From: Podocnemis expansa
Lineage: Eukaryota > Chordata > Testudines > Podocnemididae
Length of the DNA: 64,000 nt
Assembly: GCA_007922195.1 (NCBI GenBank)
Contig: ML682007.1
Span: forward strand, 14,128,954-14,192,953
Direction: 5' to 3'
The notes below the pieces were generated by a model. It ran no database searches and was not told the origin of the DNA. It saw only the letters and a list, made by a program, of their open reading frames with translations. The position numbers and the translations under genes were made by a program. Below are positions 23,863-36,363 of this stretch, in pieces (position 1 is the stretch's first letter; each line of letters begins with the position of its first letter).

Positions 23863-26374
23863 TCTCCATGTTCTCTTTTCGTCTTCTGGTTGTGTTGCCT
23901 CTCCATTAATCCCCACCTCCAGGATGTGTACCATCACTCACTTCACAGCCAGCACACTGGGTACCAAAATTGCAAGGCACAAAAATCTATCCTGCATTTA
24001 GTGAGGGGTCTTGTTTAACCTTGGAAGGCTTTTTTTTAATTCAAGAAGAAACTGACCAGGGCTGTTGAATTTCTGGATTTACAGTGAAGTGTGAAAGTGA
24101 AGTAATTTAGCTCCCAGAACTGAAAAAGATGCACCCATGCTACTACAGGGAAAGAGAACAAAAGTCAAAGATCCAATTCAAATAGTTTTGGATTTGTAAA
24201 TTGGGGTTTAAGGCTGAAGTTTGGGGTCTATATTCCAAGCCCAAATAGCATGCAGAATTCTTAAGAGTTGAGAAAATTAATTAATTTGCTTGCTCAGGTC
24301 ACAGGATTTGGCTCCAGGTCGAGTTTCTGAATCTCTTTTCAAAGTTCAGGGGGTGTTTGGAGACAAGGATATGTTTTTGCCCACAATCTAGCCTGAGTTT
24401 TTGCTGTGATGGGAATTTCCACAGGATTTGCAAGCAGTGCTAACTTTCTTTGCGGGAAATTTCCAAGTAAAACAATGAGCCTGATGCACTCATGAAAATC
24501 AGGGGGAAATTCCTGGAAGCCAATCATGTTACACTGGTTTATAACTGGTATAAGTGAAAGTAAAATTTGGCATGAGCTGGGGGATGAACAGAGAGCCAAT
24601 GACTGTTTAGAGGAAGGAAAATCTAGATCAGTGTTCCAAGGCAATTAGCACAAGGTGGAGCAGCAAGGTCCATGTTTCTGAGATGATGATGATGATGATG
24701 ATGATGGAGCAGAGGTGGGAAGAACTGAATTTATGTATGTTCTAGGATAAATGCTGACATCCATCTTATATGTGGCAGCGGAGCTTTTTGCACTGTGGAC
24801 ATCTTTGGAAATCCTCCATGAAACTAGAGCTTGGGTTGCGAATTTTTGGTTCTAATTCCTGGAAACAAATTTTTAAATAATTTCATGGTGGTTTGTAATT
24901 TTTTTCCCTGGATGCTATTGGAGAACATTCCTATCATCTTTACTGTCTTGCTGTAATGCAAAAAACAAAACCCACCCCATTTTAATCTGACTGAGGTTTT
25001 GGGTTCCTTCCAAAGCCAGCTGAGCAGAAGCCTTGGATTTTGGGATTTGCTGTCTGGAGCCCGATGCTAAGTACAGTACTCCATTTAAATTCAGAACTTG
25101 TCAGGCCTAATTTCTGTAATTTGAGTGCCTCAATTTTCTGGTGCCAACCTTGAGACATTGAGGGCCTTGAATTAGAGTTGTAAGCGGTATCAAGTCTCAG
25201 GTGACTTAAATTGACCCTTCCCCCAAAATTGAGGCATCCAAAGTTAGTGGATGCTTGAAAATGGAGTCCTAAATGACTTATCCACAGAATAAGGTGGCAC
25301 CAGAAACAAGAACAGAACGCATTATTTCTGAGTCCCAACAGTCTCCTTTGACCACTAGCTGCATACCCACCCTTACAAAGCATGGAACATAGTGTTGTGT
25401 TATATTTGTGATGTTATGGCTCTTATATGATTAACCTAATGGCAACATTGTGCTGTTACAGAAACGTGAACTATAAATCAACTGATCTGTACACCATTGA
25501 TTATTAGCACCTGCTGCCTTTCAGAGGCTTTAGGCCCTAGCATATTTCTAGTGTGTGCAGCCACAAAAAACTGAAATAGGCCTTTGGGAAGGAAAAACTG
25601 CCAAGGAACACAGAACTGCGGGTCTCCTCCAGGCCATGAAGTTTTTGACAGCCTCGCACAAGCAGCAGAGGCTGGCAATATCCGTTTGCTTTATAAGCTT
25701 CATTCAATATTTATTGCCCAGCATAAGTCTGGTTTTCAAGGTCACAGGTTTAGTTGTATCAGATGCCTGGCCACATTAGTCAATAGTTTCAAAAGCTTCC
25801 CTCTGTGGGTTTAAGCCATTAAAGGGAGTCCCTTCCAAGCAAGTTTTTGAGGGCATAACACTGTGGTCTTCTGGCATGAGTCTATGCTACAGCTTTCCAA
25901 GGGAAGTGTGTAGAAAAACCTCTGTGTCCCATCTTTTGATACAGACACAATCACATTGAGTGTAAGAAAGGTCATCTATTCCTGAATGGTCAGATCGAGG
26001 TTACCTGACTGTTACTATCACTCCATGTCAAGCAAAACCATGTGGGAGATGGTGATAAAGATATTTCTATCTCTGCCTCTTCATCACTCTACACAGTCTC
26101 CCAGACACACACTCTTTGCTCTTTTGTTGTCTCTCACCAACCCCTTTCACCCACATAATGATGTGTTTCTCTGTTCTTCCACCATTTTAAGACACATAGC
26201 CACATTAATCAGCTGGAGAAGATCTATACAGGTTTTTAGCTAGATGAGCTTTCTTATTGTCCCTGAGGACAGTGAGAGCTGCAAGAGATGGACCTGCCGC
26301 TATGGCTTATGGATAAAGACAGCTATTGGCTTGGATGAAACTCTGCCTTACCTATAATTACACGTATTGTTTAC
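23863..26374. other. Unassigned intergenic DNA
   Basis: Only the GAT microsatellite is clear. The stretch 25110-25290 has repeat-like phrasing (gcctcaattttctggtgcc, ctaaatgacttatccacag) but I could not assign it. Confidence 0.45.
24683..24707 (+). repeat. GAT trinucleotide microsatellite
   Basis: Eight tandem GAT units. Confidence 0.95.
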
Positions 26375-26630
26375 AAGTTCCAAAGGGATGACCGTGTTAT
26401 TCTAAAAACAAGAGTCCCATGGCACCTTAGACTAACAGATTTCTTCAGGCATAAGCTTTTCTAGACTCCATCCCACTTTGTCAGATTCAGCTGTGTTATT
26501 TCCTGCTATTCCAGTTCAGCAAAACAAACAAGGAGTCTGGTGGCACTTTTTAAAGACTAACAAATTTATTTACCGCATGAGCTTTTGTGGGAAGAAAAAT
26601 CCCGCTTCATCAGATGCTTAAAGATGTGGA
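26375..26630 (+). mobile_element. Two adjacent Penelope-like arms in the same orientation
   Basis: The first (from 26375, gttccaaagggatgaccgtg) is diverged and the second (from about 26511, ccagttcagcaaaacaaaca) is closer to the consensus. Both read as left arms, unlike the usual head-to-head pairing. Confidence 0.7.
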
Positions 26631-26929
26631 ATTTATAGAAATTCTTCACTGAGAGCAGTGGAGGGAGGGTGGGCTCTGGCCCTCCTCCTCCCACCAGCTT
26701 TGAACCAGCCCACATCCAGTGCTGGGGGTCTGTGGCCACTGGTTAAAGTACAGTTTGATGGGCACCAGAGCCCTCCTAATCTCTGGATCCCCTTCCTGTA
26801 TTGTCTGGGCCACCTTCACATTTGCAGCTACTTCTCGCTACCATGCTCACTGGTTATCGCTCCATAAAGATATGGTTATCACTCCATAAAAATGCTGCCC
26901 CCTCCACCCCTCTGCACCTTCCTGACCTT

Positions 26930-27150
26930 GACCCCAGCCTCATACTCTGCCTTCACCACCCCCCTGGCCTTACACACTGCTCCCTCATCCTGATCCTGGT
27001 CTCACACTCTGCCCCTCTGCCCCACCACCCCCATCCCAGCCTCACATGCTGCCCCTGCACCCCCTAATCTCATCCTAGCCTCACACACTGCCCCCTCCGC
27101 CCCCCTAGCCCCAATCCTGACCTCACATGCTGCCCCCTGCGCCCACCTAG
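26930..27150 (+). repeat. C-rich degenerate minisatellite
   Basis: The phrase cctcacatgctgcccc and variants (ccttacacactgctcc, cctcacacactgcccc) recur about every 29-43 bp near 26938, 26967, 26999, 27037, 27076 and 27119. Copies are imperfect in length and sequence. Confidence 0.75.
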
Positions 27151-27210
27151 ATGGTACTTGGTCCTGCCATGAATGCAGAGGACTGGACTCAGTGACTTCT
27201 CATGGTCCTT
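27148..27210 (+). mobile_element. CR1-type 3' UTR fragment
   Basis: ggtacttggtcctgccatga followed by ggactggactcagtgacttc is the conserved 3' segment of another CR1 subfamily. The tail is missing. Confidence 0.6.
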
Positions 27211-27799
27211 GGCCAGGCTGCTTCCGCCTTGAGCACACATCTGAGCATGTTCAGGGCAGGAGATTTGAAAACTCCCCCAGCCTGGTCGCAGCTCCTGGGC
27301 CAGGGCAGGGTGATGTGTTCTGCCTGATTTTTCTATTTTCTGGGGCCCCAGAACTCAGGCACCTCAAATTTGTGGGCCCTGGAACTGCATTCTGGTGCAT
27401 TCTGGCTTACTTTATCCCCTGGCTGCGGCAACCCCACCACCGTTCTAGCCCACTGGGGTGGCGGGGGGGCGCGGCATGGCCGGAGATGCTGGAGGTGCCT
27501 AGAAAATGGGCATCCTGGGCAAAGGCCTATCTAAGCAGCCCCTGATGGGGACCGGCCTGGCACCTTTCTGCAGTCTCCCCAGCCACTACGCCACTGAATT
27601 TCATTTTCACATTCAACTCAGAACCCATTTCTGATCCATTCTTCCTGCACTTTGGGCTCAGAAGGTCACACTCCCAGGCCCTTGCTGGGCATGCTCCATT
27701 GGGAGCAGTATATAAAGGAGGCAGCTCAGTTCAGTCGGGGCAGACTTTGGAGGAAAGTAGTTGCAATATTTTATTCTCTCATGGGACTTCAGTAGAAAG

Positions 27800-27960
27800 A
27801 GCTTGAAGCACTTATATTAATATAATCATCAATTATCAGCCCCATTTTCCAGATGAAGAAACCGAAGCACACAGAATTTACATTGTTTGCCAAGGGCCAA
27901 AAATTCAAGAGTAGAATTTAGATTTTCTGGCTCCCATTCCATGAGGATCCCACCAAAGAA
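27800..27960 (-). repeat. MIR-type SINE fragment
   Basis: cagccccattttccagatga, agaaaccgaagcacacagaa, and tttgccaagggccaaa match the MIR core. Confidence 0.65.
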
Positions 27961-28187
27961 TTAGAAATGGAGTGCTGACATCAATGTGAAAGGTGATAGC
28001 ACAGCACGCTAGACTAGAGGACTCCAAGGAGGAGAAAGTCATAGCTTCCCAAGGACCAATGTGAAGCCTGATAGTAGGAATGACTTCAGTGTGTTTTGCT
28101 GGTTTGGTGTGCAATGCTGGAGGAAGAAAGTCTGGGAAATGGAACTGCTCTGTTTGTGGAGCAGAATTCTGACACTGATAAAGTATG

Positions 28188-28800
28188 CAATGTTGTTATA
28201 GCTCTGTTGGTCCAACTAGAAGACAAGGTGGGTGAGGTAATGTCATTCATTGTATTAGCTTCTGTTGGTGACAGACATGGGGTGGTGGGACATCCTAATT
28301 TGACACTTATCTGATCTTTGACTACTAGTGGCAAATATGCCAAGGGCCTGTGATGGGTCATTTGATGGTTTGTGTTCTGAATTACACAGAGAATTCTGTC
28401 TTGGTTGTCTGGCTGGCGAGTCTTGCCCACACACTCATTGTTTAGTTGATCATCGTATTTGGAATTGGAGAGGAATTTTTTCCCCAGTGTAGGTAGGCAG
28501 GGGCCCTGGGGGATTTTCGCCATTCTCTGAAGCATGGGACAGGGAGTCACTTAGTAGTGGATTCTGTGTAGCCTGAGAACTTTATACCATGAGTTGAAGA
28601 TTTCATTACTTCAGTTGTAGGCTACAAGTCTATTACAGGAGTGGGTGAGTGAGATTCTGTGGCCTGTGCCGTAAAGGAGGTCAGACTAAATATTCCCCAT
28701 TTTGGTCATTTCTGACTTTAAAATCTAGGAGTCTGTGCTTTTGAGCGATGCAGAGCTCTTCTCCAGGTCTGGGACTGGTAATGATAGTTAAGTCTTAACG
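28188..28800 (+). mobile_element. Penelope-like terminal repeat, second subfamily, split
   Basis: The left part reads gttgttatagctctgttggt, then acaaggtgggtgaggtaatg and cttctgttggtgacagac; the right part continues gagctcttctccaggtctgg. These are the halves of a well-known reptilian Penelope-like repeat, different in sequence from the 'ggagtcctgtggcac' subfamily. They are separated by a CR1 3' end. Confidence 0.65.
28278..28742 (+). mobile_element. CR1 3' UTR inserted in a Penelope-like repeat
   Basis: A run of typical CR1 3' UTR phrases is in order: gggccctgggggattttcgc, ggagtgggtgagtgagattc, tggcctgtgcc, aaggaggtcagactaaa and ctaggagtctgtg. The flanks (28188-28277 and 28743-28800) join into one contiguous Penelope-like repeat, so the CR1 inserted later. 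Confidence 0.7.
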
Positions 28801-30303
28801 TAGTAGGAATTTATTGTCGTGGTAGTTTCAGCCCAGAAGTGGTATGTTTCAAACCAGCTAAGATCTAGAAATCTTTAAAGCAAGAACGGTGGCTAAAGCC
28901 AGACAAACACCAAAGATTTGTTTCCAAAAGACCTTATTTAACCTCTTCTGTGCAGGATTGGATATCAGCTATATAGCACACAACATATGCATAGTGCAGC
29001 CCCGTATATCTAATTCCCAACCTCTTTTTTTCAGTGTTCTGGGTGGGCTGGTGAACAGCAAAGGGGCTATGACAGTGGTTAGCAAGAAAAATGCTAAATT
29101 TGTTGTGCCTTTTTATTAACATGTGCAGTAAACTGTGCAAGTGTTTCACTGCTGCAGAGCTGGGTTCTAATCTTGATTTCAAGCTCAAGTGGAGAATGAG
29201 TTTGCTGGGTCTCAGACTAGTCCTCAGTTATTTTACAGCTAACAAGAGGAATTGCTTTACAACATGAACAAATACAGATACCTTAAACCCAGCTGCAGAC
29301 AGCTACGATTGGGTTAGTAAATCAATTCTATTAAAACTAAATAGCTGCAGATGTCTATTCTGAGTCAGGTGGAGCTGGGCCAAGGATTAGAATTTCTGCA
29401 CTGGTAGCGCTAAGAATGTGAAAAAACCAAAGGAAACCCAAAAAGCCCTCTCTTTCATCTGAACTCCAAGAAAGCAGAGAGAGGCCAGAAGAGCTGAGTT
29501 GTTACCCAAATACAGAAAGACAAGCTAAAGCTGAAGGTCATTTGTAGAGATCTGAAAGGAGGCTGTGGTTAACTAACACTTATTGTTGCAATTCAGTGAA
29601 ACCAGATAGGTGCTGAACTGAAAAGGGAACATTACATTCACTTTTAAGGAACAGCACAGTGGTAACAGAAGGGTTTCCTGAGCACAGGGACCACCTTAAC
29701 CGATAGAGGCAAAGAGTTCATTGGAACGCATGTACCATATGTGCTACTGTGCGAAGTACTAAAAAGCTACATGCAGAATCTTTGACAGCCACATAAAGGT
29801 GCATAACTGTAATGCCCATTAAAGTCAGGAGGCACTCAGCATCCTGGATGATCTGGCCTGAAGTGAGAGGACACACTGTCCTTTGCCTCTGACCCAGAAT
29901 ACAGTGGGATTTTCTATGTCCTTAGAACATCTTTTTCTGTTGAGGGATTGGTGGGATGGACAAGGACTGGTTGCATGTCTTCTGAGGCTCTTTGGTTCAG
30001 CATTGCCCTTACTTCCATCATCCATCCCTCATTACTGTTGGTATTATTGTAGTAGCAAGGAGCCACACTCGGTGAACTAGGTTCCCCCTGTGTTAAGTGC
30101 TTGACAAACACAAGAACAAAGAGGCCAAGTTGTGGAGCGTGTTCTCTGTGGTCCATAGTGCTGTTTTCACATCAGCTGAGCTGAGGGGCACTGAGGAATC
30201 GGTGGGGACTATTCTCAGACCCAGAATTATGTATATGTGTGTGCGAGTAGAATTAAAGCAACCAGAATTTTACACATACACACACATATACACAGTATCG
30301 TGG
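28801..30303. other. Unassigned intergenic DNA
   Basis: No recognised exon or element. Confidence 0.5.
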
Positions 30304-30632
30304 AATTAGAGCAGGGGTCTCAAACTCAAATCACCACGAGGGCTGCATGAGGACCAGTGTGTTAGCCTGAAGGCCACACCTTTGAAACCTTTTCATACAA
30401 CAATACTGAGTATAGTCAGAGTGAAAAAATGAAGAGTAACACATACATGCCAAGAGTAAGTGAGTAAGAATTACTTCCATTCAAGATGGAGGTATCATCA
30501 GCAAGACAAAGAGTAAGTAAATAAACACACTTTAAATTTTGCATTATCAATTATTTGAGAAATTCCCAAGTGTAGTTGTGGACCACAGGAAATAACTTTA
30601 GGGGCCACAAGTCTGAGACCCCTGAATTAGAG
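30304..30632 (+). mobile_element. hAT MITE, 313 bp, with perfect 8-bp TSD
   Basis: The element (30312-30624) starts caggggtctcaaac and ends gtctgagacccctg. The flanks are both aattagag. Confidence 0.9.
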
Positions 30633-31093
30633 CAACCAAAGGTGCAATGGGTGAAAACCCAAGAGGTAATAAATCTGTCATTCAATGTCATTGTAAGTCT
30701 TCCCGTGTTTGCTCCTCAAACTCCCTGCTATTTGGTTTTAGAGGCTGATTTCAGTTTATTTTATTTGACAGCTGCCAGGAAGATGAAAGGAACCTGATCT
30801 ATTATTCCCAGGGTAGCTTGACTCAGATGCCATGTTTAGTGGTTTTCATGCTGATTCCTGCCACATTCCTGATTTTTCCAGCGGAGTTTGAAAGAGGCAC
30901 GTGATAGTCAAGCAACTTGCCCAGGACCAGGATGCCAGAGTAAGTACTTGGCTCATCGCTGGGTTCTCTGTTCTGACACTTCTTCAATCCAACTCAGTGC
31001 TTCTCAACCTATTTACCATTCTGGGCTGCACTGCAGCTGTGTGTTATGTAGGCTGCGTCTATATAATATATATGTTACCAGTATGGCCCTAAG

Positions 31094-31750
31094 CAGGGTT
31101 AAATTAAGGTGCCTGGGGCTGCCCACTCGTGTGGGGCCCTGTGCCCCAAGTGGTGGTGCCCAGCCTAGGGTGGGATGGCGCTTGGGGCTGCGGTGGCCTG
31201 ACCAGCATTGAGGAATCAGGGCTCTGGGGCCAGAGGCTGTGGTGCTCCCAACTCTGCCTCAGCAGGTGCAGGGTGCTCCAGGGGCAGGGATGGGGAGGCT
31301 GGTGTGTGGTGTGCCTCCCAGTGGCAGCTCCAGGACCAGGAGTGCACTGTTGGGCCACCATGCTGCACTTCTGGGGGCCTGGCAGAGGAGACAGCCAGGT
31401 CAGTCTGAGCCACAGGGGCACCCATGCAGCCACGCAACAGCACTCCACCACTTCTGGCCCTGGAGCCGCTGCTGTAGGCTACACTGCATGTCGGCTGGAT
31501 TGCCCACAGCCCTGGAGAGCCTCTTGGACCTGCAGGGGCAGGAGTGGGAGAGTCATGGTTTCTGGCCCTAGGGTCCCAGCCCCCTGAGTGTCAGCTGGCC
31601 TCCGCTTCAGAGTCCCCAGCCCTGTCAGCACTGTGCTGGCCTGAGTGGGGCCAGACCAGTGCAGGGGCTTGAGGGGCTGCAGCCACAGGCCTCCTTAAGA
31701 TTGGGATCTGGGGCCCCTAAAGCCACTGCATTGATCTGGTGCTGGCCCTG
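31094..31750 (+). mobile_element. GC-rich probable DNA transposon inside a hAT element
   Basis: It starts cagggttaaattaaggtgcc and ends ggtgctggccctg, loosely inverted. The interior is GC-rich and has long chance open frames on both strands. No clear duplication is visible, so the boundaries are tentative. Confidence 0.45.
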
Positions 31751-31840
31751 AGGATATAACTTTTTTTGGCAGGGGGTTGGACTAGATGACCTCGTGGGGT
31801 CCCTTCCAACCCTATGATTCTATGATTCTATGATTCTATG
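31751..31840 (+). mobile_element. CR1 LINE 3' tail with octamer repeats
   Basis: The sequence gttggactagatgacctc followed by cccttccaaccctatg and three tandem ATTCTATG-type octamers is the classic CR1 3' terminus. Only about 90 bp remain. It sits inside a larger hAT element. Confidence 0.85.
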
Positions 31841-31909
31841 AACTTGGGCCACAGCTGTGTGCTACTTGGGCTGCAAGTAGGCTGTGGGTTGAGAATCACT
31901 GCTCTAACT

Positions 31910-34704
31910 GAAAGAACCCCAAATCACAACTGTGATGTACTGTAATGTGTTAGATTTGGGCCAATTTTATATGTGGGACACAGAAAGCAGAGCCATAATC
32001 AGCTATGTGGCCATGGTGCTGAGTCTAAATGGCCAGTCAGTGACAGAAAGAAAAGAGACAGCATTAACTGTAGGATTGCCCCTGCAGCAGGGGGAAATGA
32101 GAGAATTGCCCAAGACACAAAGTGTAAATAGGGGAAGTGAAAAGGCTCATGATGTGCAATACATTTCTTTTGTCAGTGGTGACAGTGCATACTCATTTAC
32201 AATGTCCCCCACTGCTGTCTCCATTAAAAAAAAGTGCCCAGTTTCAAAACAAATACGAACATCTGTAGGAGGTATTCTTTGATATGCTACTATCCAGTGT
32301 TACTCTGTCTAGTGTTGGCAGTACCAGGAGCATTTCTGGGGATAGTTTTCTAGATCTTGAATCCAAAGGATAATTTATATTTGAGAGTCCAAAGCCCCAG
32401 TTTTCCTAGGTTTTCAGCTGGGTTGAGCCCTGCACCCATGGAGAACACCGTTTACTTCAGTAGAGTAGTGCTCAGCCCATGTCTGCCTTCAAGATGCTCC
32501 AAGCTGCCCGGGCAAATCAGCTTATAGGATGAGGGCCTTGATCTATAAACTGAGACTGAGGAAATGGTTAGGATGAGCAGATGGAAGAGGAAAAGAAAAA
32601 GAAGGATGCTGATGACTTTTCTCCAGTAAAGAGGAATAAAAAAGGAATTGTCCTGGGGAAGGATGGGAAGTGACATTCCCAGCTTCCAAAAAATGTGATG
32701 TGGAGACCAAAAGAAAGATCAGGAGAGTCGTGCTCATAGTCGATTGCCAAAAGCTGTCCCACCTGACTGTGAATGTAAAAGCTCATCAACATCTCATGGA
32801 AGAAACATTTTCCACCCAGTCACAGAAAATGTTGCCAGGGTTGATTGCCATGGCCACAGGGAAAGAGAAACCTGGGAGGTTTGATAGTATAGGTCAAAAG
32901 CATATTTCCAGTGTGAGTTTGCTGCACTGCAGAAGAAGGTGGAGGCGTGAGAGGCAGCTGTTCTGACAAATACAGTGGGTTACAGTAATTCCTTCACAGA
33001 ATCCATAGCCAATGAACAGGCGACTGTGAGATAAACTGGAGATAGCAAAGTACCAGCACAATGATTATCAATGCAGTAACCGTTCTCTTTGACTCACAAT
33101 AAGGGGTTCATACACATCCATGGCTATGGCTTTATCATTTGGAGCACATTCTTCTGCAGACACAATGCCTCATTTGTGCTCAGCTTAATAAAAAAGCATT
33201 CCTTAAGAGAGAGACAGGGAGTGCAATATATAGTCCCATGAAAACCAGACTGGAAACAAATGAACACACAGCTCAGTGGATGTCATTCCAAGAAATGCCT
33301 CTCTCAGCTCCAGGTTTTCTGAAAGCTAAAGGCCTGTGACAGCTTTCTGGAATTTAGAAAAGGTTATGAGGCCGCCAACCCATCATTAAAGCTTCAAGGC
33401 CAAATTACTATGTGGTTTTAACTCCTATGGTCTGCCTTTGCACTGCCCCCCCTTCCCAGCTCTATTTTTTTTTAATCACTGACAAGTGAGACTATAGTGT
33501 GAAATCAGGGAGTGAGAGCTGAGTATGCAACTGCTGTGTTGCCTGCTGTCTGAATTATGCTGGCATTCAACATCTTCTGATAGTCATTGGTAATAACTGT
33601 ATATGCGCATGTGTGCGTGCACACACCCCACCCTGTCCCTCCATTCCTCCTGTTTGTGTCACTCAGTAATATCCTGTAAATGCCTTGGAAAAGTGAAGAG
33701 GAACACGCCCTTGGCTTGACCCTAAATGAAGGACCCAATCCTGCATCATTTGTAGTCAGTGAAAATGCCACTACTAAATTCAGTGGGAGCAGAATCAGGA
33801 ACCCAAACATGTCAGTTTGCTGGGGCTTGATGGTTTGTAGGATGGCAAGGTTGCTGGAGCATCACAAATCCACGCAAGTATGCCTAGAGGCAGAAGGAGT
33901 TGGCAAAGGCAGAAGGATTGGATTTAGAAACTTCAGTTTCTTTTTGCCACATGGCAATCCACTACAAATAGTTTGGATGCATGATCGCAGCAAAGCTTGT
34001 TTGGAATACACAATTGCTATTACTCCTCTCCAGTTCCCACCCTCCTGCCTCTGCCAACAGACACAGCTCTTTGTGAACTCAGACATAAAGAGTTTATTCT
34101 GAGGCTCATCTCATAAGTAGGCAGGAAAAAGGAAAAGGACAGAATCGCTGAAGAAGCAGTGTGATTGAGTGCGATAGGCATGGAGTGCTAGGAGGAGCGG
34201 GTTCCAAGCCTGTTGCTGATTACACAGGACAATGAGTTTGTATAGTCTAATTCCTGGCCCCACCATAAAATTACAGTATGATCTAGCACTGTTTCCTTTA
34301 CTGTTCGTGGTTGTGTGACATCCTTTGAGGTGAGGGGCTACCTGAAAGGCAGGTTGCATAATGCATTTTGGTAGATCAACAGAGGGACAAAATAAATAAG
34401 GTTTTCTCTGCTTTCAAATGCAATCATGTTAGATTATTTTTTCCCCTGCACCCCATGAGTTTTGTATAGTTCAGATTTTATATAATTTTAAACCATCTCT
34501 CCACAGAGGACAAGAGTCAAGACAGGTAAAAATAGAGTTTATTAACATTTTACCTCATCTGACATTTGTTCTCCTAAATATCTTCCAGGATACCCATGAT
34601 TATAAACATCACAAAATATTCACTAGGTATACTTGATCCCAAGTGCCCACTACAAATTATCAGTGTAATTTTCAGCCTAGTACAGTTTTTGTGTGGGTCC
34701 AAAC
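31910..34704. other. Unassigned intergenic DNA
   Basis: No recognised exon or element; open frames such as 33680-34102 look random. Confidence 0.5.
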
Positions 34705-34890
34705 CAATGTTCCCTCTAGTTACTCATAGACTGTGTGCGCAAATAATTCCCTTGTGTGCACAAAAACATTTCTGTGTGAGCACCAATATTAGGACTATTG
34801 AATTTTTTTGTGGGCACTTTATTTTGTTGTGTGCCCAGGTTTCATGACCTGTGTCCGTGCACACACTCGTGCAGCTTAGAGGGAACAATG
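34705..34890 (+). mobile_element. Foldback MITE with caatgttccctcta ends
   Basis: Ends caatgttccctctagttac and agcttagagggaacaatg are inverted repeats about 15 bp long, with GTGTGC/GCACAC-type internal symmetry. A PLE copy with its own TSD starts immediately after it. Confidence 0.8.
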
Positions 34891-34891
34891 G

Positions 34892-35133
34892 AAACTAGCT
34901 ACAGGTTCCAAAGAAGCAGCTATTTTAGTCTAGTTCAGCAAAACAAACAAGGAGTCCTGTGGAACTTTTAAAAACTAACAAATTTATTTATCACATGAGC
35001 TTTCGTGGGAGAAAATCCCACTTTGTTCCCCCATCTTCAAAGCATTTGACAAAGTGGGATTTTCTCCCACGAAAGCTCATGTGATAAATAAATTTGTTAG
35101 TCTTTAGAAGTGCCACAAACTAGCTACAGGTTC
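34892..35133 (+). mobile_element. Short palindromic Penelope-like copy with long TSD
   Basis: The flanks share 17 identical bases (aaactagctacaggttc, 34892-34908 and 35117-35133); the last few may be shared with the element's own ttcc end. The arms are nearly perfect inverted copies around the centre near 35036. Confidence 0.85.
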
Positions 35134-35289
35134 TCCTGCATTAGCCATTTGAAAAGCAAGGGTCTTATCGCTCTGTTTACATGAAACTACAATAATAATG
35201 TTTTAAATAATAGCACAGAGATTAAAAAAATGCTGGGGCACTTTGACATATTGCAGACAAAATGAAACGTCAATCATAGAAAGTGGTAA

Positions 35290-35525
35290 AGTGAGAAGTG
35301 GCCATACTTAGCACTTTATAGTGCCGTACATATGCTGCGTAAACACTAGCTAATTAAACTTTACAGTATGCCTGAGGTAGGCAAATAATAATTGTTACTC
35401 CCTTTTCACATGAGAGGGAAACCAAGGCAGAGGTGTGGCTACTCCAGAATACATAGAAAGGCAGTGGTACAGCCAGAGTTAGGATTCCTTCCTTCTTGTG
35501 TGCCTGATGCACTCGGCCAGCATCA
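35290..35525 (-). repeat. MIR-type SINE, long copy
   Basis: agcactttatagtgccgtac, aaacactagctaattaaact, tgcctgaggtaggcaaataa, gagggaaaccaaggcagag and cagtggtacagccagagtta are successive MIR segments. Confidence 0.7.
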
Positions 35526-36363
35526 ACTTCAGGCTTGCAAGAAAGAAGGCGTTCCAGAGCCCAATATGGAGCACTGAGAGCGCACATATAGAGATCGTCA
35601 ACAGGCCTCAGCTCATCACAATCTCAATGAAAACAGCAGATGTTTCATTCCCGTGTTCACACAATACTATTTAAAATTCTATTGTAGTGGATTATTTAGT
35701 ATTTAATATTGTGGGGGTGTCAAAGCTTTCTTTAAACACTCTTTAAAGCTCTATTGCACTGCATTATTTAGTGTTTATTTTTGTGTGGATTTCATAGATT
35801 TCTTTGAGGATGTTTTACTCAGGCACCATTCTTTTTACTTGCTCTGGTGGCATAAAAAGTATGTTAGTATCCCTTTAAATGTAGCAGACTGAAGCTGGGA
35901 TGAATTCAGCCTGATCTTGGCTTAGTCATTTGCTGAAAGAATTAAAAGAGAACTCCATAGGGCGACCACTGGTGCTGGTTCCTTTTTTAAACTGATAATT
36001 AGCCCCCATGCATCTTGTGCTAGTCAAAGCCGAAGGAATAAACAGTATTTGCTTTGTGAGTTGGAATTTGTGTCTGGGAGGGTTGAACAGAGAGGTAGGT
36101 GAATGGGAATGACCACTGCTTGTTCTGAATTCATAGGGCATTCCAGAAGTATGTACAGCCACTGCTACTGACACGGTTTGTCGAATTTAGCATGTTGACC
36201 TCCTGTCCAAATGAAATACATTTATCAGAAAATGAAAGTCACTGAATTTGTGGGGTATAGTTAGACAGCATTGTCTTGTTCCCCTCTGAGCCTGCACACC
36301 TCACTGAATAGCACATATTTAGAGGGGATATAGTGCACCTCATTCAGCTTGGAAAGACACAAT

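Larger units (their letters stand above)
30987..31909 (+). mobile_element. hAT element enlarged by nested insertions
   Basis: Outer ends cagtgcttctcaacc (30995) and ggttgagaatcactg (ending 31901) are inverted repeats. The flanks atccaact and ctctaact match at 6 of 8. The inside holds a GC-rich element (31094-31750) and a CR1 3' tail (31751-31840). Confidence 0.65.

Noticed and set aside
31129..31587. 152-codon open frame and an overlapping antisense frame
   Set aside because: Both are in a GC-rich mobile-element interior; composition explains the length, and neither resembles a known protein.
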